Assembly (NCBI GenBank): GCA_009746045.1
Contig: RPFO01000668.1
Coordinates: 1-47,499 of the forward strand
From: Mesostigma viride
Lineage: Eukaryota > Streptophyta > Mesostigmatophyceae > Mesostigmatales > Mesostigmataceae
Direction: 5' to 3'
DNA length: 47,499 nt
Under the pieces are notes generated by a model. That model saw only the letters and a program-made list of their open reading frames with translations. It had not been told where the DNA came from and ran no database searches. Of this stretch, positions 1-9,590 are shown one piece after another. The translations under genes and the position numbers were made by a program. How positions within the stretch are numbered: position 1 is the first letter of the stretch; each line of letters opens with the position of its first letter.

Positions 1-927
1 CACAAACGACAGGCGTAACTTCTTCGAGTTCCCCGAGGTAATTAAGTGTACAGTCCTCGTTCAGGGAATAGTTACGCCGGCCGTCGTTCTAGGGCTTCTT
101 GGAGTCCTGGCGATCAGGAGTGCTTAATAAAACACAACTAGCTCGATGGTCTCGTAACTTCAACTTTCCCTTGTGCAAATCTTGTCTTCGACGCGCAGGT
201 GCTTCCTTACAGCCCAGGGCGCGGCGAAATCAAAGGAGTGAAGAAGGCGCACTGGTGGCGCATGGACAAGTCGAATGTGACGCGCTTTATGCTGCGCCAG
301 TATTCCTGCTATTGTGGCGGTGCGTGCGCCGAGGAAAGGTGGTGGGATTGTCAAAGGAGTGGACCGACATGGACGGCTGGAATGTGGGAGGTGCTCGGAT
401 GAAGCTCCACAAACTGGGGGAGCCAGTGCAAAGGAACCCAAACGGACAAGGGGGGCACGCAGGGACGCGACTAACAGACTACAGGCAGAGAGGACGATGA
501 TGGAAGAGACTGAAGCTGCGAGACATTTTTGCCGTCGAGTCCTACTCTGGTGATGAGTCCCACGATCCAGATCATCCATATTGGCTAGCGGAAGTTCTTG
601 CAGGAGCCTTATCAGGTGGCCGCTACTTTCGTGAGGCGAGTGGCCGACAAAACGGCAAGGTCGATAGGGAGTTGTTCCGTAAGGGACAATGGGTGGTGGG
701 GGTGCGCTACTTGGACAGATTTCGGGTATGGCGGACGATGTTCAAAATGGACGCCGATGCGCAAGCTGAACAGCCAAACTTGGTCAATTGCTACCTGTGC
801 ATGGACGCGGGGTTCGAACAAAACCATTGTTGTCAACCCAGCTAACAATCGCCAGGCCATCTTGACCATTCCGACAGACGTCGAGAAACGGCTCACGAAC
901 TTGGCCAAGAAGAGACCTGTTGAGTAG
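1..927 (+). pseudogene. 3' exons of a DDE-like transposase, frameshifted inverted copy
   Basis: This is the mirror image of the last part of the transposase gene on the minus strand (2185-3109). Positions 1-37 match the end of an internal exon. Positions 38-198 match the intron (GTAATT start, CGCGCAG end). Positions 199-927 match the terminal exon. The first part of that exon is readable (a Cys-rich stretch with YSCYCGGAC) but the frame breaks near position 350, where one base is missing relative to the other arm. More single-base gaps and a few substitutions follow. The copy is cut by the window start. It is either a decayed inverted duplicate or, because most differences are one-base gaps, partly a low-quality sequence of the same locus. 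Confidence 0.7.
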
Positions 928-2184
928 GCCAGCTCGCCCGGGCTTGGTTGGACGAGGTGGACAGCCTTGAGAGCACGTGCTTCGTTGTGAGCACTTGCCT
1001 TTCAGCCGTGATTTGCAAACGAGTTCCTTGTCCTGAATTGTAAAGCTCGATTCATGCTCTTTTAAGGAAGTGTATAATATTATCCAGATCATGTATATAT
1101 TTAGATCTAGACCTGAGTTCAAATAACATTTCTTAGAGGGCTGAGATGCGCGAGGTCCAGCATACATGTATATATCCATGGAGACATGTTACAAAACTCA
1201 AATGTTCATTGTACGTACCACTAGCTCGTCGACGGGGGTATCCCATGTAATGTATGATTTATGAATTAATTAATCGCTTAATTGTACAATTTAAATGGAT
1301 CATTAACTTGTCAAGTGGCCTAATTTGGTTATTTGGTTCATCATTTATTGATGTCAATCATTCTTAATTGAATCTCGAGCAATAGCAATCATGAAGCACA
1401 TCCTAATCATGTGATTCGCATAATGAGAATAGGCAACAAGTGCTAAGTACTTTGAGGAATGCGGGGTTGGTCAGGTTATTATAGAGCTAGAGCTACAAAC
1501 GGCACATATATTGCAAACTTTTGGCGCCGGGCGTCCCCAACATCTACTGCTCCAATTTTGGTACTTTTGAAATTCCATGCCTGGAGCGCAAAGTTTGCAA
1601 TATATGTGCCGTTTGTAGCTCTAGCTCTATAATAACCTGACCAACCCCGCATTCCTCAAAGTACTTAGCACTTGTTGCCTATTCTCATTATGCGAATCAC
1701 ATGATTAGGATGTGCTTCATGATTGCTATTGCTCGAGATTCAATTAAGAATGATTGACATCAATAAATGATGAACCAAATAAACCAAATTAGGCCACTTG
1801 ACAAGTTCATGATCCATTTAAATTGTACAATTAAGCGATTAATTAATTCATAAATCATACATTACATGGGATACCCCCGTCGACGAGCTAGTGGTACGTA
1901 CAATGAAACATTTGAGTTTGTAACATGTCTCCATGGATATATACATGTATGCTGGACCTCGCGCATCTCAGCCCTCTAAGAAATGTTATTTGAACTCAGG
2001 TCTAGATCTAAATATATACATGATCTGGATAATATTATACACTTCCTTAAAAGAGCATGAATCGAGCTTTACAATTCAGGACAAGGAACTCGTTTGCAAA
2101 TCACGGCTGAAAGGCAAGTGCTCACAACGAAGCACGTGCTCTCAAGGCTGTCCACCTCGTCCAACCAAGCCCGGGCGAGCTGGC
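928..2184. other. Gene-free centre of the palindrome
   Basis: This stretch is the 3' flank shared by both transposase copies and the loop between them. It is AT-rich and has no convincing reading frame of its own. The frames seen here are mirror images of each other and run antisense to the transposase tail. No clear polyadenylation signal stands out, so transcripts from the intact copy could read through the centre. Confidence 0.6.
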
Positions 2185-5100
2185 CTACTCAACAGGTCTC
2201 TTCTTGGCCAAGTTCGTGAGCCGTTTCTCGACGTCTGTCGGAATGGTCAAGATGGCCTGGCGATTGTTAGCTGGGTTGACAACAATGGTGTGTTCGAACC
2301 CCGCGTCCATGCACAGGTAGCAATTGACCAAGTTTGGCTGTTCAGCTTGCGCATCGGCGTCCATTTTGAACATCGTCGCCATACCCGGAAATCTGTCCCA
2401 GTAGCGCACCCCCACCACCCATTGTCCCTTACGGAACAACTCCCTATCGACCTTGCCGTTTCTGTCGGCCACTCGCCTCACGAAAGTAGCGGCCACCTGA
2501 TAAGGCTCCTGCAAGACTTCCGCTAGCCAATATGGATGATCTGGATCGTGGGACTCATCACCAGAGTAGGACTCGACGGCAAAAATGTCTCGCAGCTTCA
2601 GTCTCCTTCCCATCATCGTCCTCTCTGCCTGTAGTCTGTTCAGTCGCGTCCCTGCGTGCCCCCCTTGTCCGTTTGGGTTCCTTTGCACTGGCTCCCCCAG
2701 TTTGTGGAGCTTCATCCGAGCACCTCCCACATTCCAGCCGTCCATGTCGGTCCACTCCTTTCGACAATCCCACCACCTTTCCTCGGCGCACGCACCGCCA
2801 CAATAGCAGGAATACTGGCGCAGCATTAAGCGCGTCACATTCGACTTGTCCATGCGCCACCAGTGCGCCTTCTTCACTCCTTTGATTTCGCCGCGCCCTG
2901 GGCTGTAAGGAAGCACCTGCGCGTCGAAGACAAGATTTGCACAAGGGAAAGTTGAAGTTACGAGACCATCGAGCTAGTTGTGTTTTATTAAGCACTCCTG
3001 ATCGCCAGGACTCCAAGAACGCCCTAGAAACGACGGCCGGCGTAACTATTCCCTGAACGAGGACTGTACACTTAATTACCTCGGGGAACTCGAAGAAGTT
3101 ACGCCTGGTCGTTGTGGTCCCGCCCACCGCCCCCGACGCCAGATTCTCCACCAACTGGGCGGCCGTCTGTTTGTCCTGGTTCTCTTCCCTGATGTGCCAC
3201 CTCCTCAACATGCACTTCACAGTCCCACCAGCTCCATCCACCTCCCCCTTTCCGTGCTGCTCCCCAAAGTAATTCCACTCAAATGACTCCAGGTGCGGAT
3301 CCTCCGTCAGCAGCCGGGCCACTTCCGCGATCACATTCCTTGACTTGAACTGCATGGAGCAATTGTCCGACCACCCAATGAAGCGCTTCACCTCTACCCC
3401 TTCTGACCGTAGTGTCGCCAGGATTTTGAGGATAGCAAAACGGAGGGCCCGCCCGTCCCTTTTCATTCCGCCCTGTCCGATGAAGTGAAACTCCCTTCTC
3501 ACGACCTTTCCCGACGCTGGATCCAAGTAGCGCACGATCCAGGGCATAAGGACGAATGTGACTGGATGCCAATACTGTGCTTGGAGATTGTGATAGGTGT
3601 AAGACTGGTAGTTCTCGGCGTAATCTGTGTGGCATACAAGGTCCCCCACCCGCATCCTTGAGAGACATTCCTTGGAGGCGTCCGCTTGCCACCACGCGTT
3701 GAAGCAATGCTGGATGAAGTCCGGCCACTTGTCCACAATTGCCTCCTTTAGCTCCGTTGGTGTGGACTTGACGTCGACTTGCGTCAATCGCTGCCCACCA
3801 GCCTTTGCGATCTCGTCACAGTCGTCCTGCATATGCGCAGTGTGCACATACAGAAAAGACATCAACTTCGACCCACCAATGACCTGTAGAAAGAAAAAAG
3901 ACAGGACCTCAGGAAAAATTGAAAAAGAAACGCCTTGGGGCGCAACCACTCCACTAAAAATTACCTCTGGCCCAAGAACTTCAGGAAACATTGCAAAAGA
4001 AACGCCTTGGGGCGCAACCACTCCACTAAAAATTACCTCTGGCCCAAGAACCGCACCCGGCGGCACATCCTGCATCTCGTATCTGGTCCATGAAATCAGG
4101 TGGTTGGAAGCCTCCTCCCGTTCGCATAACATGAAGTTCCGAATTCCACACTTGGGAGCCAGGCAAGTGCCCAACACACAAGCCTTACGCCGGATCGAGC
4201 AAACCCCCAACTCCTCGCCCAGGTCATGATCGGGCACCCCTTCCTCGTCGTCCAGCACCCTCCCATGCATGGGCAGATCCTCAAGTTCGCCCTGAAAAGG
4301 CTGAACCTGCGGCCGCGACGACCCCACAGACGACCTCGAACCTCCCCCCTCCCTCATCCCCTCCACCTCACAAGTAAACTTGTTCACCCACTCTGTCGTG
4401 TGAGTGGCTTTGAAAATGGAACATGTGGGCACGGACGACCCCACGTCGAGCTGGCTACCATGATCGCACGCGTGGCATTCAGGTCCGCACTCGCATCTGG
4501 CATGAAAAGTTGCACGAAATTTGGCCAACCCCCCAACCATGGACTGCATGGTAGTGTGGTGCTGGCATGCGCACAAGTTCCGCATTTTCCACCGCCCCTT
4601 GACGCATGCGGGCATATGCTTGCAAAAAGTAGTGTATCCCACATGAACTGTGCTCTTCTGATTCGTGCGTAGCATTGACATCCCTGCCTCCGTCTCCAAA
4701 ATCACCTGATTTCCCCCCCTCACACCCTCCTCTCCCTCCCCCCCCCCCCCTCCCTACTGTCCATCCGCCGCGGTGGCTTCAACTCCGGATGGCGGGAAAT
4801 GAACACTTCGTAAATCTTCGACTTGGAGACAGTATAGTAGCGCGCACCCTCCGAAAACGCTAGTGTATGTTTGTAATCCTTTCTGGTCCATTCACAATGA
4901 ACATCCTTCATGTTCGGAGACGCCCGCGTCAAGTTATCATCCCTCCAGCACGCTTGTATCAGGGCAATGACTTCCGTCGGAAGCTCGTCTTTCCTCCTCC
5001 TCCTCTCTGGCGCACTCATCAAAAGGTCGTCCTCCCCTTCTTCCATTCCATCCCTGTGACCCCGAACAGTTGCGACAAAGCGCCTGTCAATCCCGAACGC

Positions 5101-5535
5101 GCGCTCCACAATCCTGTCCGGGACGCCCTCCATTGCCTTCGTAACAAGTCCACACAAGGCCCACCTAAGCCCACGATCCTTCTCAGATGTTCCCAAGTCG
5201 CCAAAAGCCTTCTTGATGTTATCCCGAAGAGATTCCGCCCAATTTTCAGGAAGCCCGCCGTCACAGTTCTTCCTCTTCTTAATGCCGTTGCTCTCCGCCA
5301 CCATGGCATTTAGTCTTGAAGCTGCGCAAGACAGAACCTCCGCGCTCATCTCTGGCGTCCTGTGGTTGTTTGCTTTCACGCGTTCCGCCATGATAGGAAA
5401 GATGTCATTGGCAATTTTGTACCCCTTGTTCTCGATGTACTTGTCGCTCCAGAGACCGCGAAGTGCAGGCTCCCGGTCGTCATTGGACAAGGGACGCGAA
5501 CCGTCGGAAACGGCCCCCCGCCCCGATCGCGCCAT
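2185..5535 (-). CDS. DDE-like transposase, multi-exon, one frame break
   Basis: The proposed product is a cut-and-paste type transposase. Exon order on the minus strand is about 5535-4750, about 4735-4037, 3883-3080, 2916-2185. The core exon shows the signature DYAENY (near 3624), then WSDNCSMQFKSR (near 3366), then FGEQHGKGEVDGAGG (about 3236-3282). These spaced acidic residues look like a DDE/D catalytic site. An N-terminal Cys/His cluster (CECGPECHACDHG and nearby) and a C-terminal CYCGGAC stretch look metal-binding. I recognise the DYAENY...HGKG pattern as that of uncharacterised transposase-like proteins of animals and protists, but I do not assign a superfamily. Joining the last two introns keeps the frame. 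A break remains at a poly-C run near 4735-4755, either an indel or an unresolved intron. The start at 5535 (MARSGRG) is a guess; an in-frame upstream ATG lies at 5670. Confidence 0.75.
2917..3079 (-). other. Last intron of the transposase
   Basis: The donor GAG|GTAATT (3079) and acceptor CGCGCAG|GTG (2917) join FFEFPE to VLPYSPGRGE in phase 0. The intron holds one sense-oriented copy of the 22-nt palindrome (3028-3047). A second, reversed and degenerate copy (3097-3116) lies just upstream, inside the exon, and encodes TTRRNFF. Confidence 0.75.
3884..4036 (-). repeat. Transposase intron made of two 72-bp tandem units
   Basis: The acceptor is TTTCTACAG|GTC at 3884. Two 72-bp units each begin with the same donor, CCAGAG|GTAATTTTTAG (4036 and 3964), and each carries one palindrome (3999-4018 and 3927-3945). 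Splicing from either donor keeps the frame, because 72 bp is 24 codons, and the whole intron has no in-frame stop. The two donors would give proteins differing by 24 residues (one VIFSGVVAPQGVSF repeat). Confidence 0.7.
4730..4756 (-). other. Poly-C run where the transposase frame breaks
   Basis: A run of about 13 C residues within a CT-rich stretch separates the N-terminal open frame (ending near HPELKPPRRMD) from the central open frame (starting near VILETEAGMSM). No GT-AG pair that I tried restores the frame cleanly. A homopolymer length error is the simplest explanation. Confidence 0.5.
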
Positions 5536-5681
5536 CAGACTTTGGTCAGACGGCAGCTGATTTTTTTCGCCTCTTAATCCCGCGGCACCGAAAGCCCTGA
5601 GGATGAGTAATGATAAATAATCACCATTAAAGACACGACGAAAACGATGGGCATCAAACAAGAACGACAAGCGTCATTAAT

Positions 5682-6235
5682 AACGCCGGCCGGCGCAACT
5701 GGATACATGTAAACCATACAAAAGTGATTTTATGAAACACATACAGTTTGTCATTAATAACGACGGCCGGCGTAACTCGGGCGCAATTAAAAACCATTAA
5801 GAAGCAACTCAGGATATGCAGGCAGAAATCCTTCAGGTGTAAAAAAGATGTACAAACACACTTTTGGTAATGGGGCCTGATTGCGCAACTGCAAGATACC
5901 ATTGGAAACGCCGGCCGGCGCAACTGGATGCATGTACATAAACCATACAAAAGTGATTTGCACAAAACCCCTACAATTTGTCATGAGTAACGACGGCCGG
6001 CGTAACTCGGTTGCATTTGAAAACCACAAAGAAGCAACTCAGGTAGTGAAGGCGGAAATCCCAGAGGTGATAAAATGTTTACCAACACAAAATGTTGATA
6101 AGCGTGCAAGCTTTTGCAAGTGCGCGCAAGATACCATTGGAAACGCCGGCCGGCGCAACTGGAACACCAAAACAAAAAACTTGATTTGCACGAAACCCAT
6201 TCAGTTCGTCATGGATAACGACGGCCGGCGCAACT
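5682..6235 (-). repeat. Tandem repeat of about 230 bp, two palindromes per unit
   Basis: Three units follow each other. The first palindrome of each is at 5682, 5907 and 6142 (periods 225 and 235). The second is at 5759, 5989 and 6217 (periods 230 and 228). All six read AACG...CAACT or GTAACT on the plus strand, that is, sense relative to the adjacent minus-strand transposase. The stretch between copies is unique and moderately AT-rich. No gene is supported here. Confidence 0.85.
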
Positions 6236-6530
6236 TCATGGCACTCACCACTTTCACCAAATGCCATGTCGCCATTATATTGAGGAAAGCGAAGTATGCC
6301 CACTTGAAGCTGTGGTCTGCAGAACATTGACACAAAATATGCATGGTATTTCAAGCAATGAATGCTATGTGTCAGGCATCAATGTCTTTATTGTATCCAA
6401 ATGTGGTTAGGACGGAGGTTTACATTGGTTGCTATTTTAAGACAATGGCGTATAACCAAACATTGCACACACTCAAGAGTGTACTTATGCTGAACTGGAA
6501 AGGAACATTAAACCCCAATAAGGTAGATAT

Positions 6531-6695
6531 TTTTCTTTTACATTTTAATTTTTTATATACTACTTTATATAATATTATATTATATTATATTATATTATGC
6601 TATATTATGTTATATGAAATAACATTAAAATTAACATAAAATTAAAATTATATATTAATTATAGTATATTATATAATTTATATTATATATTATAT
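6531..6695. repeat. AT-rich, TATTA-type simple sequence
   Basis: This is a nearly pure A/T stretch with about five TATTA units and imperfect TATAT tracts. It has no coding potential. Confidence 0.8.
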
Positions 6696-7335
6696 TCACG
6701 ATGCTCTGTGTATTAATGACATATCAGACACACCTACATCACATCGCCTTGATGTTTCCGTTGTATGGGTCCGGTCGGGCGTTGGTAGCTGGTCGACAAC
6801 AATTCTACATTTCCTAAAAAAAAATGCGACCGTGCCTACATTCGAAGGCGCGCTGTGGCTGACCTGAACTATCGGTGAACACCTCGGCGTCACTTGACCG
6901 GCCTAGGTTGACATTTCGGCAGAGTAACGCTGCTTAAAGGATCCTTGCGTAGTTCGCGCGATTTGGCTCTTTATATATGTTTTTGGAGACGACGAGCAAG
7001 CATCCGATTGGTCAGCCAATTCCTGTCCAGTCCTCGGACAGTGTCCAATCCGGTGCTTGGGATCCAGAAAACGTGCTCGAGCCTGGCCACTCTGTCGCGG
7101 GCGCCGCGCTAGTGGCGTCGCGCCCAAACCTGACCAGGCCATAGGAAAGGGCGGGGGCGAATGCAAGAATTATTGTTATATCCTGACCTGTCCTGGGGAA
7201 GGTCCGGGGCGAATGCAAGAATTAATATACCTGCGTATGCAACCAACACGGCCGATCCACATACATAATCCGACTGAGCTGGACGGTACGGACCAAATTT
7301 CGGTGCAAATTGAGGCCCAAAAGCTATGTCGGCAT
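6696..7335. other. No gene seen; spacer before the foldback structure
   Basis: Open frames here are short and overlap on both strands with no recognisable domain. The only local structure is a repeated GGGCGAATGCAAGAATTA (near 7152 and 7208). Confidence 0.5.
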
Positions 7336-9590
7336 GGTGCGCGCACCCCTTGCGGTAGGGGCCATGGCGACTGCCTTTAGACGAAACGTGACAAATCTGG
7401 CACGCGGAAAGCAGAAATGCTCGATTGTTGGAGAAAATTAGTTACTGATTCTAATTTATGGCGGGATGGTTGCGATCTATAATGTCGCGGGCTTTTTTTC
7501 TTTGCCATCGGCAGGGGGGGTCCGGCCTGAATTTCTGTCGGGATGAATAAAGTATATTGGATGCCTGCCGGGTTGATTGTCGATTGTTGCCAGTTTTGAT
7601 GGTCGTAAGGAAAGCTAGTTTAATGATGTTTCTAAAGCCGTAAAAATTCCCGCTGCTATCTTTACCTTTCCCGTCATTTTGCGGTAAGATAACATTAGCC
7701 CTGCGCGATGCGTACTGCCCAACCACTCCATGAAAGGGTGGACTTTCTTGTGCGCCTGGGCACGAATAAATGCCCGTTATGGTACGTTCTTGTGTTAAAC
7801 GTCTTAAGCTTGCGTTTTCCTGCTTTCTTACCTCGTTGAGCGTAAGCTTTTTGCCTTCTTTCCGGCCAGATGCAGCCAGAAAGTTGCGGGTCCTGGCGCT
7901 GCATCGCTGGATTCCTGGGTGTCTTTTAGCTAGTTAATCGTCTGTGACGTGGCTGGCTTTCTGCAGCGCGTGGCCCGCAACCTGTCGGGAAGGTGTAATG
8001 CTTTTATTTCCATGCTTCTCTGAAATTTCTTTTGCTTTATAGACAGTTGTGTTCGAGGAAATTCACGCGGTCTTCCTAAGCAGCGGCATCATTTTCCCCA
8101 GACACTGACGAGCTGGCACCTGTCTCCTAAAGAGAGCGGCTCGTGCTTGTTAGAAAGGAGGCAGTGTGCATTTTGCGGGACACAATGCTTTGGTGGCACA
8201 TGCGTCAGGTAGGCTGTTCCAATGGTCTCTTCACCTTTCCCACTGAGTAAATGTTAGCATTTGTCATGCTAACCAGAGCAGCTAGCCACAGGTTGGCTGG
8301 ATAAAAAGTCAGCTTATTTTCTCTTTATATACTGCGTGTGTGGTCCTCCACGTGTCCGGCTTGTTGGGCATTTTGGAAGAGGGTTTATAATGTGTTGTTG
8401 GGTGGAACAACTTGGTTGTTGGCACAAAATCACACATTATTAGCCTGAGATAGGCATGACATATGCTGCTCAGGCGTGTCGTCCTACCAGCCTTGTTGTT
8501 AAGGGTAGACTCACAAGGCTGGCTGTGCCGATGGAGGGGTGGGGCGTGCTAGCCCCCCCCACACCCACGCATGCATGCTAGCCCACCCCCACACCCACGC
8601 ATGCATGCTAGCCCCGGCCCCGGCCCCCCCACACCCACGCATGCATGCTAGCCCCCCCCCACACCCACGCATGCATGCTAGCCCACACTCACACCCACGC
8701 ATGCATGCTAGCCCACCCCCACACCCACGCATGCATGCTAGCCCCCCCACACACCCACGCATGCATGCCAGCCCCCCCACACACCCACGCATGCATGACC
8801 GCCCCCCCCACACCCACGCATGCATGCTAGCCCACCCCCACACCCACGCATGCATGCTAGCCCCCCCACACACCCACGCATGGATGCCAGCCCCCACACA
8901 CACCCACGCATGCATGACAGCCCCCCCACACACCCACGCATGCATGCTAGCCCCCCACACACACCCACGCATGCATGCCAGCCCCCATACACACCCACGC
9001 ATGCATGCCAGCCCCCCCCACACTTACGCATGCATGCTAGCCCCCCACACACACCCACGCATGCATGCCAGCCCCCCCCACACCCACGCATGCATGCCAG
9101 CCCCCCCCACACTTACGCATGCATGCTAGCCCCCCACACACACCCACGCATGCATGCCAGCCCCCCCCACACCCACGCATGCAGGCTAGCCCAACCCCAC
9201 ACCCACGCATGCATGCCAGCCCACCCCCACACCCACACGTGCATGCCAGCCCACCCCCACACCCACGCATGCATGCCAGCCCACCCCCACACCCACGCGT
9301 GCATGCCAGCCCACCCCTAGCTTGAGCGTGCTTGTAAAGTTTTTGCATGGTTTATTAAAATGAGTGGAATATGTATTTATTGCATTAAATGTTAATTTTA
9401 TTGATCATGAATGAAAATGGTCAACATTGCCGAAGTGCCCCTAAATTGCTCAATATTGTGTGCTCAAGAATTCAATGAGGATTGTCATCATGGAAACCCG
9501 CACAAATTCACGATTCCGGGCATGCATGTGAAAGTATCAAGAACAATTTTCAATTAAGAATGGTATCTCATTGTTCCATGAATCAATATG
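7336..9590 (+). repeat. Left inverted arm of the foldback structure
   Basis: This pairs with 27660-30042. It contains about 1.2 kb of non-coding-looking unique sequence, the minisatellite 8546-9317, and an AT-rich segment up to the satellite. Differences from the right arm include substitutions as well as minisatellite copy number, as expected for real divergence and not a duplicated read. Confidence 0.85.
8546..9317 (+). repeat. GCATGCATGC-rich minisatellite, left arm
   Basis: About 27 units of 28-31 bp consist of CACCCACGCATGCATGC followed by TAGCCC or CAGCCC and a C/A-rich tail. The near-palindromic GCATGCATGC recurs in almost every unit. Open frames in all phases (HACM/HPRM repeats) are by-products of the repeat. 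Confidence 0.95.

Larger units (their letters stand above)
1..3109. repeat. Long palindrome with transposase 3' ends tail to tail
   Basis: Positions 1 to about 1530 are the reverse complement of about 1581 to 3109, with a central loop of about 50 bp (1531-1580). The arms include the transposase terminal exon, the preceding intron and about 650 bp of 3' flank. The arms differ mostly by one-base gaps plus a few substitutions. The left arm runs into the window start, so the true arm length is unknown. The loop matches a segment at 46490-46542, so it is genomic sequence and not a sequencing adapter. Confidence 0.9.

Noticed and set aside
1933-2526. A 197-residue frame on the plus strand
   Set aside because: It is the antisense of the transposase terminal exon and its 3' flank, repeated in mirror image in the left arm.
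6903-7380. Open frames of 68-107 residues on both strands
   Set aside because: They overlap each other, contain no domain, and the plus-strand frame runs into the foldback arm. No support beyond length.
8546-9317. Possible CRISPR array
   Set aside because: The regular units have no unique spacers, the variable parts are simple C/A tracts, and the context is eukaryotic.
8511-9348. HACMHAS / GCVGGLACMR repeat proteins
   Set aside because: All six frames of the GCATGCATGC minisatellite are partly open. There is no conserved frame between the two arms.
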